Shown here: piece by piece, positions 8,010-16,111 of the stretch | How positions within the stretch are numbered: the stretch's first letter is position 1 | How the letters are laid out: the number at the start of each line of letters is the position of its first letter | Source: Streptomyces antibioticus | GTDB taxonomy: Bacteria > Actinomycetota > Actinomycetes > Streptomycetales > Streptomycetaceae | Length of the DNA: 64,000 nucleotides | Direction: 5' to 3' | Assembly (NCBI RefSeq): GCF_002019855.1 | Contig: NZ_CM007717.1 | Location: forward strand, 5,443,798-5,507,797 | Program-made: the position numbers and the translations under genes | Notes under the pieces: generated by a model | Seen by the model: only the letters and a program-made list of their open reading frames with translations | What the model was told of the DNA's origin: nothing | The model's database searches: none

Positions 8010-10361
8010 ATGGGCGGATCAGCGCCGCGCCGGGACTGTCATCTGCCGGTCGAGACGACCAGCTTCGTCGACCGGCGAACCGAACTGGCCGAAGCGCGCG
8101 AGCTGTTGACCAGGGCCCGGCTCATCACCCTGACCGGCCCCGGCGGCGTCGGCAAGACCCGCCTGGCCGGCCGGATCGCGGCGCGCGTCGCCCGCGCCTT
8201 CCCCGACGGCGTCCCCTTCGTCCACCTCTCGGGCCTGCACGACCCCGCGCTCGTCCCGCACGCCGTCGCCGACGCGCTCGACCTCCACGACCACTCCGCG
8301 GACCCCCCGCTGGAGGCCCTCGTACGGCATCTGCGGGACCGCCGGCTGCTCCTGGTCGTCGACAACTGCGAGCATCTGCCGGACGCCTGCGCCGAACTCG
8401 CCGGCGCGCTGCTGCGCGGCACCACCGGCGTCCGTGTCCTCGCCACCAGTCGGCACCGGCTCGGTCTGACCGAGGAACACCTCATGGACGTACGGCCACT
8501 GCCGGTGCCCGATCCGGACGACGACCTGTCCGCCGCCGACGGCTACCCGGCGCTCGCCCTCTTCGCCGACCGGGCCGCCGCGGTCGTCCCCGGCTTCCGC
8601 CTCACCGCCGCCAACCGCGCCTCCGTCGCCCGGCTCTGCCACCGCCTCGACGGCCTTCCGCTCGCCATCGAACTGGCCGCCGTCCGGATGCGCGTCCTCG
8701 ACGTCGACCAGCTCCTGGCCCGCCTCGACGACCGCTACCGCCTCCTCACCGGCGGCAGCCCCGCGGTCCTGCCCCGCCACCAGACCCTGCGGGCGGCGGT
8801 CGACTGGAGCCACGAGCTGTGCGACCCGAGCGAACGACTCGCCTGGTCCCGCCTCTCCGTCCTGGCCGGAAGCTTCGACCTGGAGACGGCCGAGGCAGTG
8901 TGCACGGACCCGGAGGGCACCGACGCCGCCGACGCCTCTCCCCTGCACCCCCACGCCGTCCTCGAAGCCGTCGCCGGGCTGGTCGACAAGTCCGTGCTGT
9001 GCCGGGAGGCCGCGACCGGCGGGGGCGGGGTCCGCTACCGGCTGCTCGACAGCCTCCGGCACTACGGCCTCGAACGGCTCCGGGAGCGGCCCGGGGAGGA
9101 GCGGGCCGCGCGGATCCGGCACCGGGACCACCTCCAGCGCCATGTGGAGGCGTACGAACGGGACTGGTTCGGGCCGGACCAGCCCGCCGTCGTCGCCCGG
9201 CTGCGCGCCGACCGCGACAGCATCCGCGCCGCCCTCGACTTCAGCCTCACCACCCCCGGGGAGGCGCTCGCCGGGCTGCGGCTCGCCGGCACCCTGTGGT
9301 TCCACTGGCACGCCTGCGGAGCACCCCGCGAGGGCCGCTACTGGCTCGACCGCGCCCTGGACGCCCACCCGGACCCCACCCCCGAACGGGCCCGCGCGCT
9401 CTGGGTCGCGGGACTGCTGGCCGGCTGTCCCGAGGACCTCACCCGCGGCCGCCGCCGCGCCGAACAGGCCCGCGACCTCGCCCACCGCCTCGGCGACGCG
9501 GCGGAGGCGGCGCACGCGGACTACGTCGTCGGCGTCATCCGGCTCTTCAGCGACGACCTCACCGGCGCCCTCGACCACTTCCGCGCCGGCGTCGACCGCG
9601 GCCCGCTGCCCGGCCAGCACCTCAGCCTCGTCGGCCTCGACCGCGTCGAACTCGCCTGCGCCCTGGCCTTCCTGGGCCGCGCCGACGAGGCCATCGCCGT
9701 CTGCGAGGAGACCCGCGCGCTCTGCGCCGCGCACGGCGAGCGGTGGGTGCTGTCGTACGTGGAACGCATCCTGGCGCTCGCCCACAGCGTCAAGGGCGAC
9801 CGGGAACGGGCCGAGGAGCACGGCAGGGAGGCCCTGCGGCTCAAACTCGCCGTGCACGACGTGATCGGCATGGGCCTCACCCTCGACCTGCTGGCCCGGA
9901 TCGCCGCCGAGCGCGGCGCCCACCAGCGGGCGGCCGTCCTGCTCGGCGGCGCCGACCGCGCCTGGGCCGACATCGACCGCGACCGCTGGGGCTCGGCCGC
10001 CCTCAACGCCACCCGCCGGGCCGGCGAGGAGCGCGTCCGCGCCGCGCTCGGCCCGGCCGCCCTGCGCCGCGGCTACGACCGGGGCGCCGCCCTCGCCCTC
10101 CCGGACGTCGTCGCCTACGCCCTGGAGGAGAACGGCGGCGACCCGCCCGAACGCCCCTCCGGCTCCGCGCACGGCGTCCGGCTCACCCGCCGGGAGGCGC
10201 AGGTCGCCGCGCTGGTCGCGGAGGGGCTCGCCAACCAGCAGATCGCCGACCGTCTGGTGATCGCCCGCCGCACCGCCGAAGGACATGTCGAACGCATCCT
10301 CAGCAAGCTCGGCCTCAGCAACCGCAGCCAGATCGCCGCCTGGGTGGCCGCCCAGCGCTGA
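8010..10361 (+). CDS. LuxR-family regulator with N-terminal NTPase (AfsR/MalT-like STAND architecture)
   Basis: The 783-residue protein is a large ATP-dependent activator. A Walker A motif (TGPGGVGKTRLA) lies near residue 45 and a Walker B-like LLLVVDNCEHL near residue 115, followed by the GLPLAIELAA segment typical of STAND/NB-ARC NTPases. The middle 400 residues are helical and TPR-like. The last 65 residues form a LuxR helix-turn-helix (LTRREAQVAALVAEGLANQQIADRL). There is no N-terminal DNA-binding domain, unlike SARP-type AfsR. The gene is followed by two co-oriented genes for sensory and ATPase proteins. No effector is evident. Confidence 0.92.
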   Translation: MGGSAPRRDCHLPVETTSFVDRRTELAEARELLTRARLITLTGPGGVGKTRLAGRIAARVARAFPDGVPFVHLSGLHDPALVPHAVADALDLHDHSADPPLEALVRHLRDRRLLLVVDNCEHLPDACAELAGALLRGTTGVRVLATSRHRLGLTEEHLMDVRPLPVPDPDDDLSAADGYPALALFADRAAAVVPGFRLTAANRASVARLCHRLDGLPLAIELAAVRMRVLDVDQLLARLDDRYRLLTGGSPAVLPRHQTLRAAVDWSHELCDPSERLAWSRLSVLAGSFDLETAEAVCTDPEGTDAADASPLHPHAVLEAVAGLVDKSVLCREAATGGGGVRYRLLDSLRHYGLERLRERPGEERAARIRHRDHLQRHVEAYERDWFGPDQPAVVARLRADRDSIRAALDFSLTTPGEALAGLRLAGTLWFHWHACGAPREGRYWLDRALDAHPDPTPERARALWVAGLLAGCPEDLTRGRRRAEQARDLAHRLGDAAEAAHADYVVGVIRLFSDDLTGALDHFRAGVDRGPLPGQHLSLVGLDRVELACALAFLGRADEAIAVCEETRALCAAHGERWVLSYVERILALAHSVKGDRERAEEHGREALRLKLAVHDVIGMGLTLDLLARIAAERGAHQRAAVLLGGADRAWADIDRDRWGSAALNATRRAGEERVRAALGPAALRRGYDRGAALALPDVVAYALEENGGDPPERPSGSAHGVRLTRREAQVAALVAEGLANQQIADRLVIARRTAEGHVERILSKLGLSNRSQIAAWVAAQR

Positions 10362-10431
10362 CCAGCCGCCACCAGGCGAACCGACCGCCCGGCCCCGCAC
10401 CCGCACCCGCCGACCACCCCCAGGGGGATCC

Positions 10432-11382
10432 ATGACCGCCCATCCGGCCCCGACCACCGCCCCGACCACCGCACCGGCCGAGGGCCTCGCCCCGCACGGC
10501 GGGTTCGACCACCGCATGACCGTCTGCGGCACCGACGAGGACTTCGTCGCCGCCGCCCTCGCCTTCCTCGCCGAGGGACTGGCCGCCCCCGACGAGCCGC
10601 CACCCCTCGCCATCGTCGCCCCCGACAAGCTGGACCTCCTGCGCGACGCCCTCGGCACCGGCGCCAAGGACGTCGGCCTCGTCCCGCACACCGACTGGTA
10701 CACCGGCTCCGCCGCCAACGCCGTGGCCCGCGCCGCCCGCCACCTCGCCACCGACGCCGGGCCCGGCGGCCGCTGTCACCTCCTCATGGAACCCGTGTGG
10801 AACGGCCGCGCCGGACGCTCCCCGCGCGAGAGCGCCGAGTGGATCCGCTACGAGGCCCTCGCCAACCTTCTCTTCGCCCCCACCGCGACCACCGCGATGT
10901 GCGTCTACGACACCCGCACCGCCGGGTCCGTCGTCATCGAGGCGGCCCGCCGCGCCCACCCCGGCAGCGGCGTCTACACCGACCCCGCGCGGATCGCCGT
11001 CGAGCTGGACGCCGTACCGCTGCCGCCCGTGCCCGCCGAGGCGGAGCTGCTGCCCGAGCCGGTGCCGGAGGCCGTGCGCGGCTGGGCCGTGGCGCGCGGG
11101 CTGGGCGCCGCCGACGCGGACCTGTTCGCGGCGGCCGTCGCGGAGGCGGCCGCCCTCGGCCCCGTCACCGGCGCCCTGCTGTGGGGCGAGGCCCCCGGCT
11201 GCGTCTGCGAGGTGGGCCTCGCCAAACGGGTCGACGACCCCCTCCTCGGGTTCGTGCCGCCCGCCGACGCGGCCGCCCCGGCACCCGGCCAGGGCCTGTG
11301 GTTCGCCCGCCAGGTCTGCGCGTACGTCGACCTCCGCGCTGCCGCCGGCGGGGGCACGTCCGTACGCCTCCAGTACGGATGA
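10432..11382 (+). CDS. MEDS-domain sensory protein
   Basis: The 316-residue protein begins with a Pro/Thr-rich tail, then HRMTVCGTDEDFVAAALAFLAEGLA and PLAIVAPDKLDLLRDALG, which match the MEDS (DcmR-type sensory) domain found in actinobacterial proteins linked to anti-sigma ATPases. The C-terminal half (AVRGWAVARGLGAADADLFAAAVAEAAAL onward) looks like a degenerate HATPase_c/RsbW-like domain without obvious G-box glycines. A GGGGGAT ribosome site precedes the ATG at 10432. It lies 70 bases after the LuxR gene and 92 before a second RsbW-like ATPase, suggesting a small signalling cluster. Confidence 0.75.
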   Translation: MTAHPAPTTAPTTAPAEGLAPHGGFDHRMTVCGTDEDFVAAALAFLAEGLAAPDEPPPLAIVAPDKLDLLRDALGTGAKDVGLVPHTDWYTGSAANAVARAARHLATDAGPGGRCHLLMEPVWNGRAGRSPRESAEWIRYEALANLLFAPTATTAMCVYDTRTAGSVVIEAARRAHPGSGVYTDPARIAVELDAVPLPPVPAEAELLPEPVPEAVRGWAVARGLGAADADLFAAAVAEAAALGPVTGALLWGEAPGCVCEVGLAKRVDDPLLGFVPPADAAAPAPGQGLWFARQVCAYVDLRAAAGGGTSVRLQYG

Positions 11383-11474
11383 GCGCCCCCGGTCGCCCGG
11401 AAGGATCACGGGCGGGTACGGAAACGGGTAGTCCTCCCCGTGCGCCACGGGACCACAGGGGGCACTCTGACCTC

Positions 11475-11975
11475 ATGCTGCGAATCTCCGGGGGCGGCCC
11501 CCTCCCGGACCCCCACCCTCAGTACGGCGCATACCCCCAACCGCCCTTGGGAGCGGGACATTCGAGCGTCGAGTACGAGCCCTGGCCCACCGCCGTCCGG
11601 GCGGCCCGCGCGCAGGTGCGCGAGCAGCTCGAACGGTGGGGGCTCGCCGACCGGGGCGACCTGGTGGACACCGCCGAACTGCTGGTCAGCGAGCTGGCCA
11701 CGAACGCCGTGCTGCACTCCGCGAGCCGCTTCCGGCTCACCCTGTCCGCCGCGCACGGCACCCTGCGCTGCGAGGTCGCCGACACCGGCCGCCGCGTCCC
11801 CGAGGTGCGGGCGGCCGGCGGCGGGGAGAACGGCCGCGGGATGTTCCTGGTGGACGCGCTCGCCCGGCACTGGGGCTGTCTGCGGGACGGGCAGGTCAAG
11901 ACGGTGTGGTTCGAACTCGGCACGTGCGGGTGCGCGCGGCGGTGTGTGCCGTCGGAGTGCGGCACCGGCACCTGA
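11475..11975 (+). CDS. RsbW-like ATP-binding regulatory protein (HATPase_c_2)
   Basis: The 166-residue protein consists of a 30-residue proline-rich N-terminus and one GHKL ATPase domain. The N-box lies in LLVSELATNAVLHS, the D-box in CEVADTGR and the G-box in GENGRGMFLVDALARHWG. Streptomyces has dozens of these single-domain proteins, some of which act as anti-sigma kinases. No partner anti-anti-sigma gene is adjacent; the MEDS-domain protein upstream is the best candidate partner. The C-terminus is cysteine-rich (CGCARRCVPSEC), unusual for the family and possibly redox- or metal-sensitive. Confidence 0.88.
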   Translation: MLRISGGGPLPDPHPQYGAYPQPPLGAGHSSVEYEPWPTAVRAARAQVREQLERWGLADRGDLVDTAELLVSELATNAVLHSASRFRLTLSAAHGTLRCEVADTGRRVPEVRAAGGGENGRGMFLVDALARHWGCLRDGQVKTVWFELGTCGCARRCVPSECGTGT

Positions 11976-12006
11976 GCGTCCGGACCCGGTCGCCTCTGCT
12001 CTCGGG

Positions 12007-13260
12007 TCAGTCCTCGTCGCTCGTCCAGCGGGCGCTGAGCGCGATGTCCCGGAGCTGCTTCATCGTCAGGGCGGGCTTCGCACGGGTCGCGTCCTTGTTC
12101 TGGTCGCCCGTGTTGAAGGCGCTGACGACCACCCGCAGCCCGTCCGTGCGCAGGGTGTCGACGGTCCACCACACGACCCCGGCCCCGCCCTTCTCACCGG
12201 GCACCTGGCGCGTCGTGACCCGGGTGCCGTCGGGCAGGGTCTCGGCGTCCGCGCCGAACAGCTCCCCGGCGACGTCGGACATGCCCGGCTGCACATTCAC
12301 CTGCACCAGGCTGGCGCCCTTCCCGTCGTCGAGGACGAACGAGCCGAACCCCTCCTGACTGTCGGCGGCCGTCCGGTCGAGCCCCTTGGGCAGCAGCAGG
12401 GCCAGCTTGCGCATCACCACGGTGGCGGGCATCTGCGCGGACGGCCCCGAACCGGCGGACACCGGCTTCTCCGGCACGGGCAGGGAAGCGATGATCCCGC
12501 GCCACACCTCGGCCCCGGCCACCTTCTTCAACTGGGCGACAGTGAGCGGCGGTTCGGGCCGGCTGACCGGCTCGCCCTTCTCGGCGGGCGCGTTCCACTC
12601 CAGGAGGCTCACCCGGTACCCGGCCGGGGTGACCAGGTCCGCGCCCCACGCCTTGGTGTCCGCACGGCGGTCGGGATACTCGTAGCCCTGGTAGACGGTG
12701 AGCGCGGAGCCGTCGGACAGCAGCTCGGTCGTGCAACTGTCCATGTCCCCCTGGCCCTTCTCCGGGCAGGGCAGCACCAGCGCCCGCGGATCGATCGGCT
12801 CGTCGCCGTCCGCGGCGATCCGGTCCAGGCCCAGGGAGAGCGCCCCTGGGCCCTCGCCGTCGTCGAACACACCCGTCACCAGGGGCGGCAGCTCGTCGTC
12901 CGTGCCGCGGGTCTCGGCGGCGGTGAACGTCCCCTCGGGGAGCAGCTCGCGGAGCGTACGGACCAGGTCGTCGCCGGAGACGGTCTTCTTCTCGGCCGTG
13001 CGGTCGCCCGCGGCGAGGGAGGCAGGGCGGGTGTCGGGCGCGTGGTCGTCCGGCAGGATCAGCGCCCCGCCCACGCCCACCAGGGCGAGGGCCGCCGCGC
13101 TGCCGGCGACCGCGGCGCGGCGCTGCACCTGCATCCGGCGGCCGCGCCGGGCCCCGGCGGCGGTGAGTTCGGTGCGGGGGGAGTCGAAGGAGCCGCCCGC
13201 GTGGTGGAGGGCGTCGGAGAGCCGGCTCTCGAAGGGGTCGTCGGGCTGGTGCGAGGGCAT
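12007..13260 (-). CDS. Membrane-anchored protein paired with a SigE-family sigma factor (possible anti-sigma/CU44-type partner)
   Basis: The 417-residue protein has about 45 cytoplasmic residues with many charged groups, one transmembrane segment (AAVAGSAAALALVGVGGALIL, about 50-70) and a large extracytoplasmic part of about 340 residues without recognised motifs. Gene order is sigma factor then this gene, 62 bases apart and in the same direction, which is how Streptomyces SigE-family (SACE-type) sigma factors sit with a membrane partner. A role in restraining or sensing for that sigma factor is inferred from context and topology. The ATG at 13260 is used; GTG 13278 would add six residues. 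Confidence 0.7.
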   Translation of the reverse strand: MPSHQPDDPFESRLSDALHHAGGSFDSPRTELTAAGARRGRRMQVQRRAAVAGSAAALALVGVGGALILPDDHAPDTRPASLAAGDRTAEKKTVSGDDLVRTLRELLPEGTFTAAETRGTDDELPPLVTGVFDDGEGPGALSLGLDRIAADGDEPIDPRALVLPCPEKGQGDMDSCTTELLSDGSALTVYQGYEYPDRRADTKAWGADLVTPAGYRVSLLEWNAPAEKGEPVSRPEPPLTVAQLKKVAGAEVWRGIIASLPVPEKPVSAGSGPSAQMPATVVMRKLALLLPKGLDRTAADSQEGFGSFVLDDGKGASLVQVNVQPGMSDVAGELFGADAETLPDGTRVTTRQVPGEKGGAGVVWWTVDTLRTDGLRVVVSAFNTGDQNKDATRAKPALTMKQLRDIALSARWTSDED

Positions 13261-13322
13261 GGTGAACCACCGTTCCACGAGCGGGTGATGAGGTGAGGTG
13301 TCAAGGGCCCCGAGGGCGTGGC

Positions 13323-13838
13323 TCAGGGCCGGGCGTACTCGCCGACGTCCTCGCCGAGCAGTTCCCGCAGCCGGGCGAGGGCGCGGGTGCAGCGGGTGCG
13401 GACGGCGGCGGAGCTGGCGTCGAGGGCCTTGGCGGTCTCCTCGACGGAACGGTCCTCCCAGTACCGCAGGACCACGACAGCGCGGTCCTTCGCGGGCAGC
13501 CGGGCCAGGGCCTGGAGCAGGGTGAGCCGCAGCGTGGTGTCGGAGTCGGCCCCGCCGCCGTCGGACACGTCCGGGAAGGCGTCCACGGCCCGTTCCCGGC
13601 TGCTGCGGCGGCGCCGGTGGGCGAGGAAGGTGCGGGTCAGGACGGTCTGCGCGTAGGCGGCGGGGTTGTCGGCGCGGGAGACGCGCCCCCAGCGGACGTA
13701 CACCCTGCCGAGGGTCTCCTGGACGAGATCCTCGGCGAGATGCGTGTCCCCGGCGGTGAGCAGACAGGCGGACCGGTACAGGTGTCCGGCGCGCGCCGCC
13801 GCGAACTCGGCGTACTCGTCGGCGCGAGCCTGCCTCAT
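13323..13838 (-). CDS. SigE-family (ECF-type) RNA polymerase sigma factor
   Basis: The 171-residue protein has sigma-70 region 2 (EFAAARAGHLYRSACLLTAGDTHLAEDLVQETLGRVYVRW, residues 10-50) and region 4 (ALARLPAKDRAVVVLRYWEDRSVEETAKAL and a helix-turn-helix to about 160). Its pattern and length fit the SigE-family group common in Streptomyces rather than the envelope-stress SigE itself. It should direct transcription of a small regulon, probably including its own operon with the membrane protein downstream. The divergent gene at 13958 could share the promoter region. Confidence 0.9.
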   Translation of the reverse strand: MRQARADEYAEFAAARAGHLYRSACLLTAGDTHLAEDLVQETLGRVYVRWGRVSRADNPAAYAQTVLTRTFLAHRRRRSSRERAVDAFPDVSDGGGADSDTTLRLTLLQALARLPAKDRAVVVLRYWEDRSVEETAKALDASSAAVRTRCTRALARLRELLGEDVGEYARP

Positions 13839-13957
13839 GCGTGGTCCCCCCAGAGTCCGTGTGCGCGTCGCCCTTCACCTCATTGATGCGGTGGGCCCCC
13901 GGAAATGTTTCAGGGGGCCGGAAATCGCTTCGCGGCGGGGGCGGGTAGGTTTCCTTT

Positions 13958-14329
13958 GTGACAGCCCAGCCCCCGCCGCCGCCCGGTTTCGGCCCGCCCC
14001 CGCCGCAGTACCTCGCCGAGGGGCCGCAGTACCTCCCGCCCGGCGGGGCACTGCCCGAGTTCCTGGCCGTGGACCGGCGCAACTCGATCGTCGTCGACGC
14101 GACGGGCGTGGCCTTCGAGATGTACGGCATCACGGTCGAGTTCACCTGGCCGGAGATCCGCAGCGTCCACTACAAGGCGAGCGACGACGCCAAGTCCCTG
14201 ATGGTCGCGGTCGTCCACCTGGACGGCAGGGTGTACGAGGGCGTGGTCCGCGCGAAGCCGACGGAACGGCTGCGGGCCTGGTTCCCCCAACTGGCCTGGG
14301 TCCTCGGCTACTACCGCCCGACGGGCTGA
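13958..14329 (+). CDS. Small conserved hypothetical protein with proline-rich N-terminus
   Basis: The 123-residue protein starts with a Pro/Gly-rich leader of about 30 residues (including two PPPPP-type runs) and continues with a beta-rich domain (IVVDATGVAFEMYGITVEFTWPEIRSVHY...). The W-P-E-I-R-S pattern resembles PH-like or bPH domains and is similar in style to the folded part of the 5738-6325 protein (WDEIG). No signal peptide or membrane helix is present. The GTG at 13958 follows a weak GGTAGG site. Function unknown. Confidence 0.7.
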   Translation: MTAQPPPPPGFGPPPPQYLAEGPQYLPPGGALPEFLAVDRRNSIVVDATGVAFEMYGITVEFTWPEIRSVHYKASDDAKSLMVAVVHLDGRVYEGVVRAKPTERLRAWFPQLAWVLGYYRPTG

Positions 14330-14336
14330 CGTGGCT

Positions 14337-14528
14337 TCACAGCAGGTGGTCGGCTTTGCCGGCTTTGATGTCGAGGATCATGGTGCGGAGCGCTTCGCGG
14401 GTGTCGGTGAGGTAGGTGTCTTCGGCGCCGGCTATGGCGATGTAGGCGTTGCCCTCCGGGTCGGTACCCAGGCGGAAGCAGGCCGATCCCTCGCCGCAGT
14501 ACGGGTCTTCCCAGGTGATCTCGGGCAT
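14337..14528 (-). CDS. DUF397 small protein (whiJ-type cluster member)
   Basis: The 63-residue protein has the DUF397 pattern: a short acidic N-terminus, CGEGSACFRLG, and a C-terminal REALRTMILDIKAGKADHLL helix. DUF397 proteins are nearly always encoded beside an XRE/DUF5753 regulator, as here (10 bases downstream of it), and form BldB/WhiJ/AbaA-like developmental switches in Streptomyces. It probably binds or antagonises the adjacent regulator. Stop at 14337, ATG at 14528. Confidence 0.88.
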   Translation of the reverse strand: MPEITWEDPYCGEGSACFRLGTDPEGNAYIAIAGAEDTYLTDTREALRTMILDIKAGKADHLL

Positions 14529-14538
14529 GGTCGTCTCC

Positions 14539-15390
14539 TCAGAGCTGGTGGGCGATACTCCGGATGAGGTCGTACGACTCCTCGGGGGACAGCGCACGGC
14601 CCTCCATCCAGTCCAGTTGCGTGCGGTACTTGGACAACTGCGTTTCCTGGTAAAGGAATTCCGGTCCGTGCGCGCTGTCGATCTGGACGGTGTCCAGTTG
14701 AGGGACCGGGCCCGCCAGATAGACCACGGTCTGCCCGGCGCCGGGGAACGAACCCGCGTCGAACGGAATGACCCGCAGGGTCACATGAGGCTGCTCCGAC
14801 ACGGCGAGCAGATGTTCCAACTGCCCTCGTGCGACCTTGCGTCCCCCGAACTGCATGCGCAGCGCGGCCTCGTGCAGTATCCCGACGTACGGGGTGGGAC
14901 TGTCGCCCTCCACCACCCGCTGGCGCTCCAGCCGATGGGCGAGCCGTAGCGCGACCTCGTGTTCGGGCAGCGGCGGCAGCACGGCCTTGAAAACGGCCTG
15001 GGCGTAGTCGCTGGACTGGAACAGCCCCGGCATGTGGATCAGGTGCACGCTCCGGATCCGTACCGCGTGGTGCTCCAGCTCGGCGATGTCGAGGATCCCG
15101 GCCGGGAGGCTGCCTCGGTACCTCTCCCACCAGCCCCGCTCGGCCGGTTGGGCCATCTCGACCAGGGCGTCGACGTATGCCTGGTCGTCACAGTCGCAGT
15201 TGCAGGCCAGGGTGCGCAGCCGCTCGGGGCTGATGGCACGCGACCCCGACTCGATGTTGGAGATCTTGCCGCGGTCCACGCCGAGGAGCCCCGCCGCGTA
15301 CTCCCCGGTCAGACCGGCGGCGGTCCGCATTCTCCTTACTTCCGCCCCGAGCCTCTTCTGACGCTCGGTCGGAGACGTCCTCGCGGCCAT
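14539..15390 (-). CDS. XRE-family regulator with DUF5753 (WhiJ-like)
   Basis: The 283-residue protein begins with an XRE helix-turn-helix (LGAEVRRMRTAAGLTGEYAAGLLGVDRGKISNIESG, residues 14-50). It continues with the DUF5753 effector domain (about 100-275), which includes LIHMPGLFQSSDYAQAV, RLERQRVV and a conserved C-terminal FLYQETQLSKYRTQLD. This layout defines WhiJ-like regulators, which usually repress developmental genes and are relieved by their DUF397 partner. It is divergent from an RsbW-like gene at 15517, giving the full three-gene cluster type. Confidence 0.93.
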   Translation of the reverse strand: MAARTSPTERQKRLGAEVRRMRTAAGLTGEYAAGLLGVDRGKISNIESGSRAISPERLRTLACNCDCDDQAYVDALVEMAQPAERGWWERYRGSLPAGILDIAELEHHAVRIRSVHLIHMPGLFQSSDYAQAVFKAVLPPLPEHEVALRLAHRLERQRVVEGDSPTPYVGILHEAALRMQFGGRKVARGQLEHLLAVSEQPHVTLRVIPFDAGSFPGAGQTVVYLAGPVPQLDTVQIDSAHGPEFLYQETQLSKYRTQLDWMEGRALSPEESYDLIRSIAHQL

Positions 15391-15516
15391 GCGATGCCCT
15401 CCTTCAAGCCGGGATCACCCTATCGGGGCCCATGTTCTCCCAATGAGGGGGCAACATAACCCGGCGTGCCTTACATTCAGTTAAGGACAAGCTACACAAC
15501 GCAGTTGGAGCCCCTC

Positions 15517-16029
15517 ATGGCCATGCCTCACCTCTGCCCCCTCGCCCCCGCGTTCCCCTGTGACTTCACCCCGCCCATCCCCGAAACCCTCTCCTACAGC
15601 CTCACGTTGCCCGCGTCGCTGGCGAGTCCCGGGCGGGCGCGGGCCGTGGCGCGGGAGGTGCTGGGGGCTCACGGGCTGAGCGACATGCTGGACCCGGCGT
15701 TGCAGGTGGTGGGCGAACTGACGGCCGTGGCGGCGCAGTTCACGCAGTCCCCGGACTTCTATCTCTCCCTCCGCTATCGCAACTCCACGCTGCGGGTGAT
15801 CGCCTACGACAGTCACCCCCGCCACACCCAGCCGAACCTCGCCGCCGCCTGCGACACCCGCCGCCGCGCGGCACTGCGCGTCCTCGCCTGCGTCTGCCGC
15901 GCCTGCGAGGGCGACTGGGGCTTCGGCGCGGCACGGGAGCCCGGCGGAGGCACGCGCGCGTGGGCGAGCCTGCCGAGGGCGACCGCGGCGGCGTACGGCA
16001 GGGGTGCCGCGCACAGTGTCACGGGCTGA
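15517..16029 (+). CDS. AbaA-like/RsbW-related ATPase-fold protein of the whiJ-type cluster
   Basis: The 170-residue protein has an HATPase_c_2-like N-terminal half (LTLPASLASPGRARAVAREVLGAHG, LQVVGELTAVAAQF), but the G-box is not recognisable, so ATP binding may be lost. The C-terminal third (RRAALRVLACVCRACEGDWGFG) is typical of the third member of whiJ-like clusters. The ATG at 15517 was chosen because TTGGAG lies six bases upstream; an in-frame ATG at 15466 lacks a ribosome site. It is transcribed divergently from the XRE gene, which probably controls it. Confidence 0.8.
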   Translation: MAMPHLCPLAPAFPCDFTPPIPETLSYSLTLPASLASPGRARAVAREVLGAHGLSDMLDPALQVVGELTAVAAQFTQSPDFYLSLRYRNSTLRVIAYDSHPRHTQPNLAAACDTRRRAALRVLACVCRACEGDWGFGAAREPGGGTRAWASLPRATAAAYGRGAAHSVTG

Positions 16030-16048
16030 GCCCCGTACACACGGCGGA

Positions 16049-16089
16049 CGGCCGCCCGGAGCCTGGTGGGGCCAGGTCCCGGACGGCCG
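16049..16089. terminator. Bidirectional hairpin between convergent genes
   Basis: An interrupted inverted repeat pairs CGGCCG (16049-16054) with CGGCCG (16084-16089), CCGG with CCGG, and CCTGG with CCAGG around a GTGGGG-type loop. It lies between the convergent ATPase-fold and chitinase genes. There is no U-run, as is usual for Streptomyces terminators. Confidence 0.65.
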
Positions 16090-16111
16090 TGGATCAAACC
16101 TCCGCACAGAG

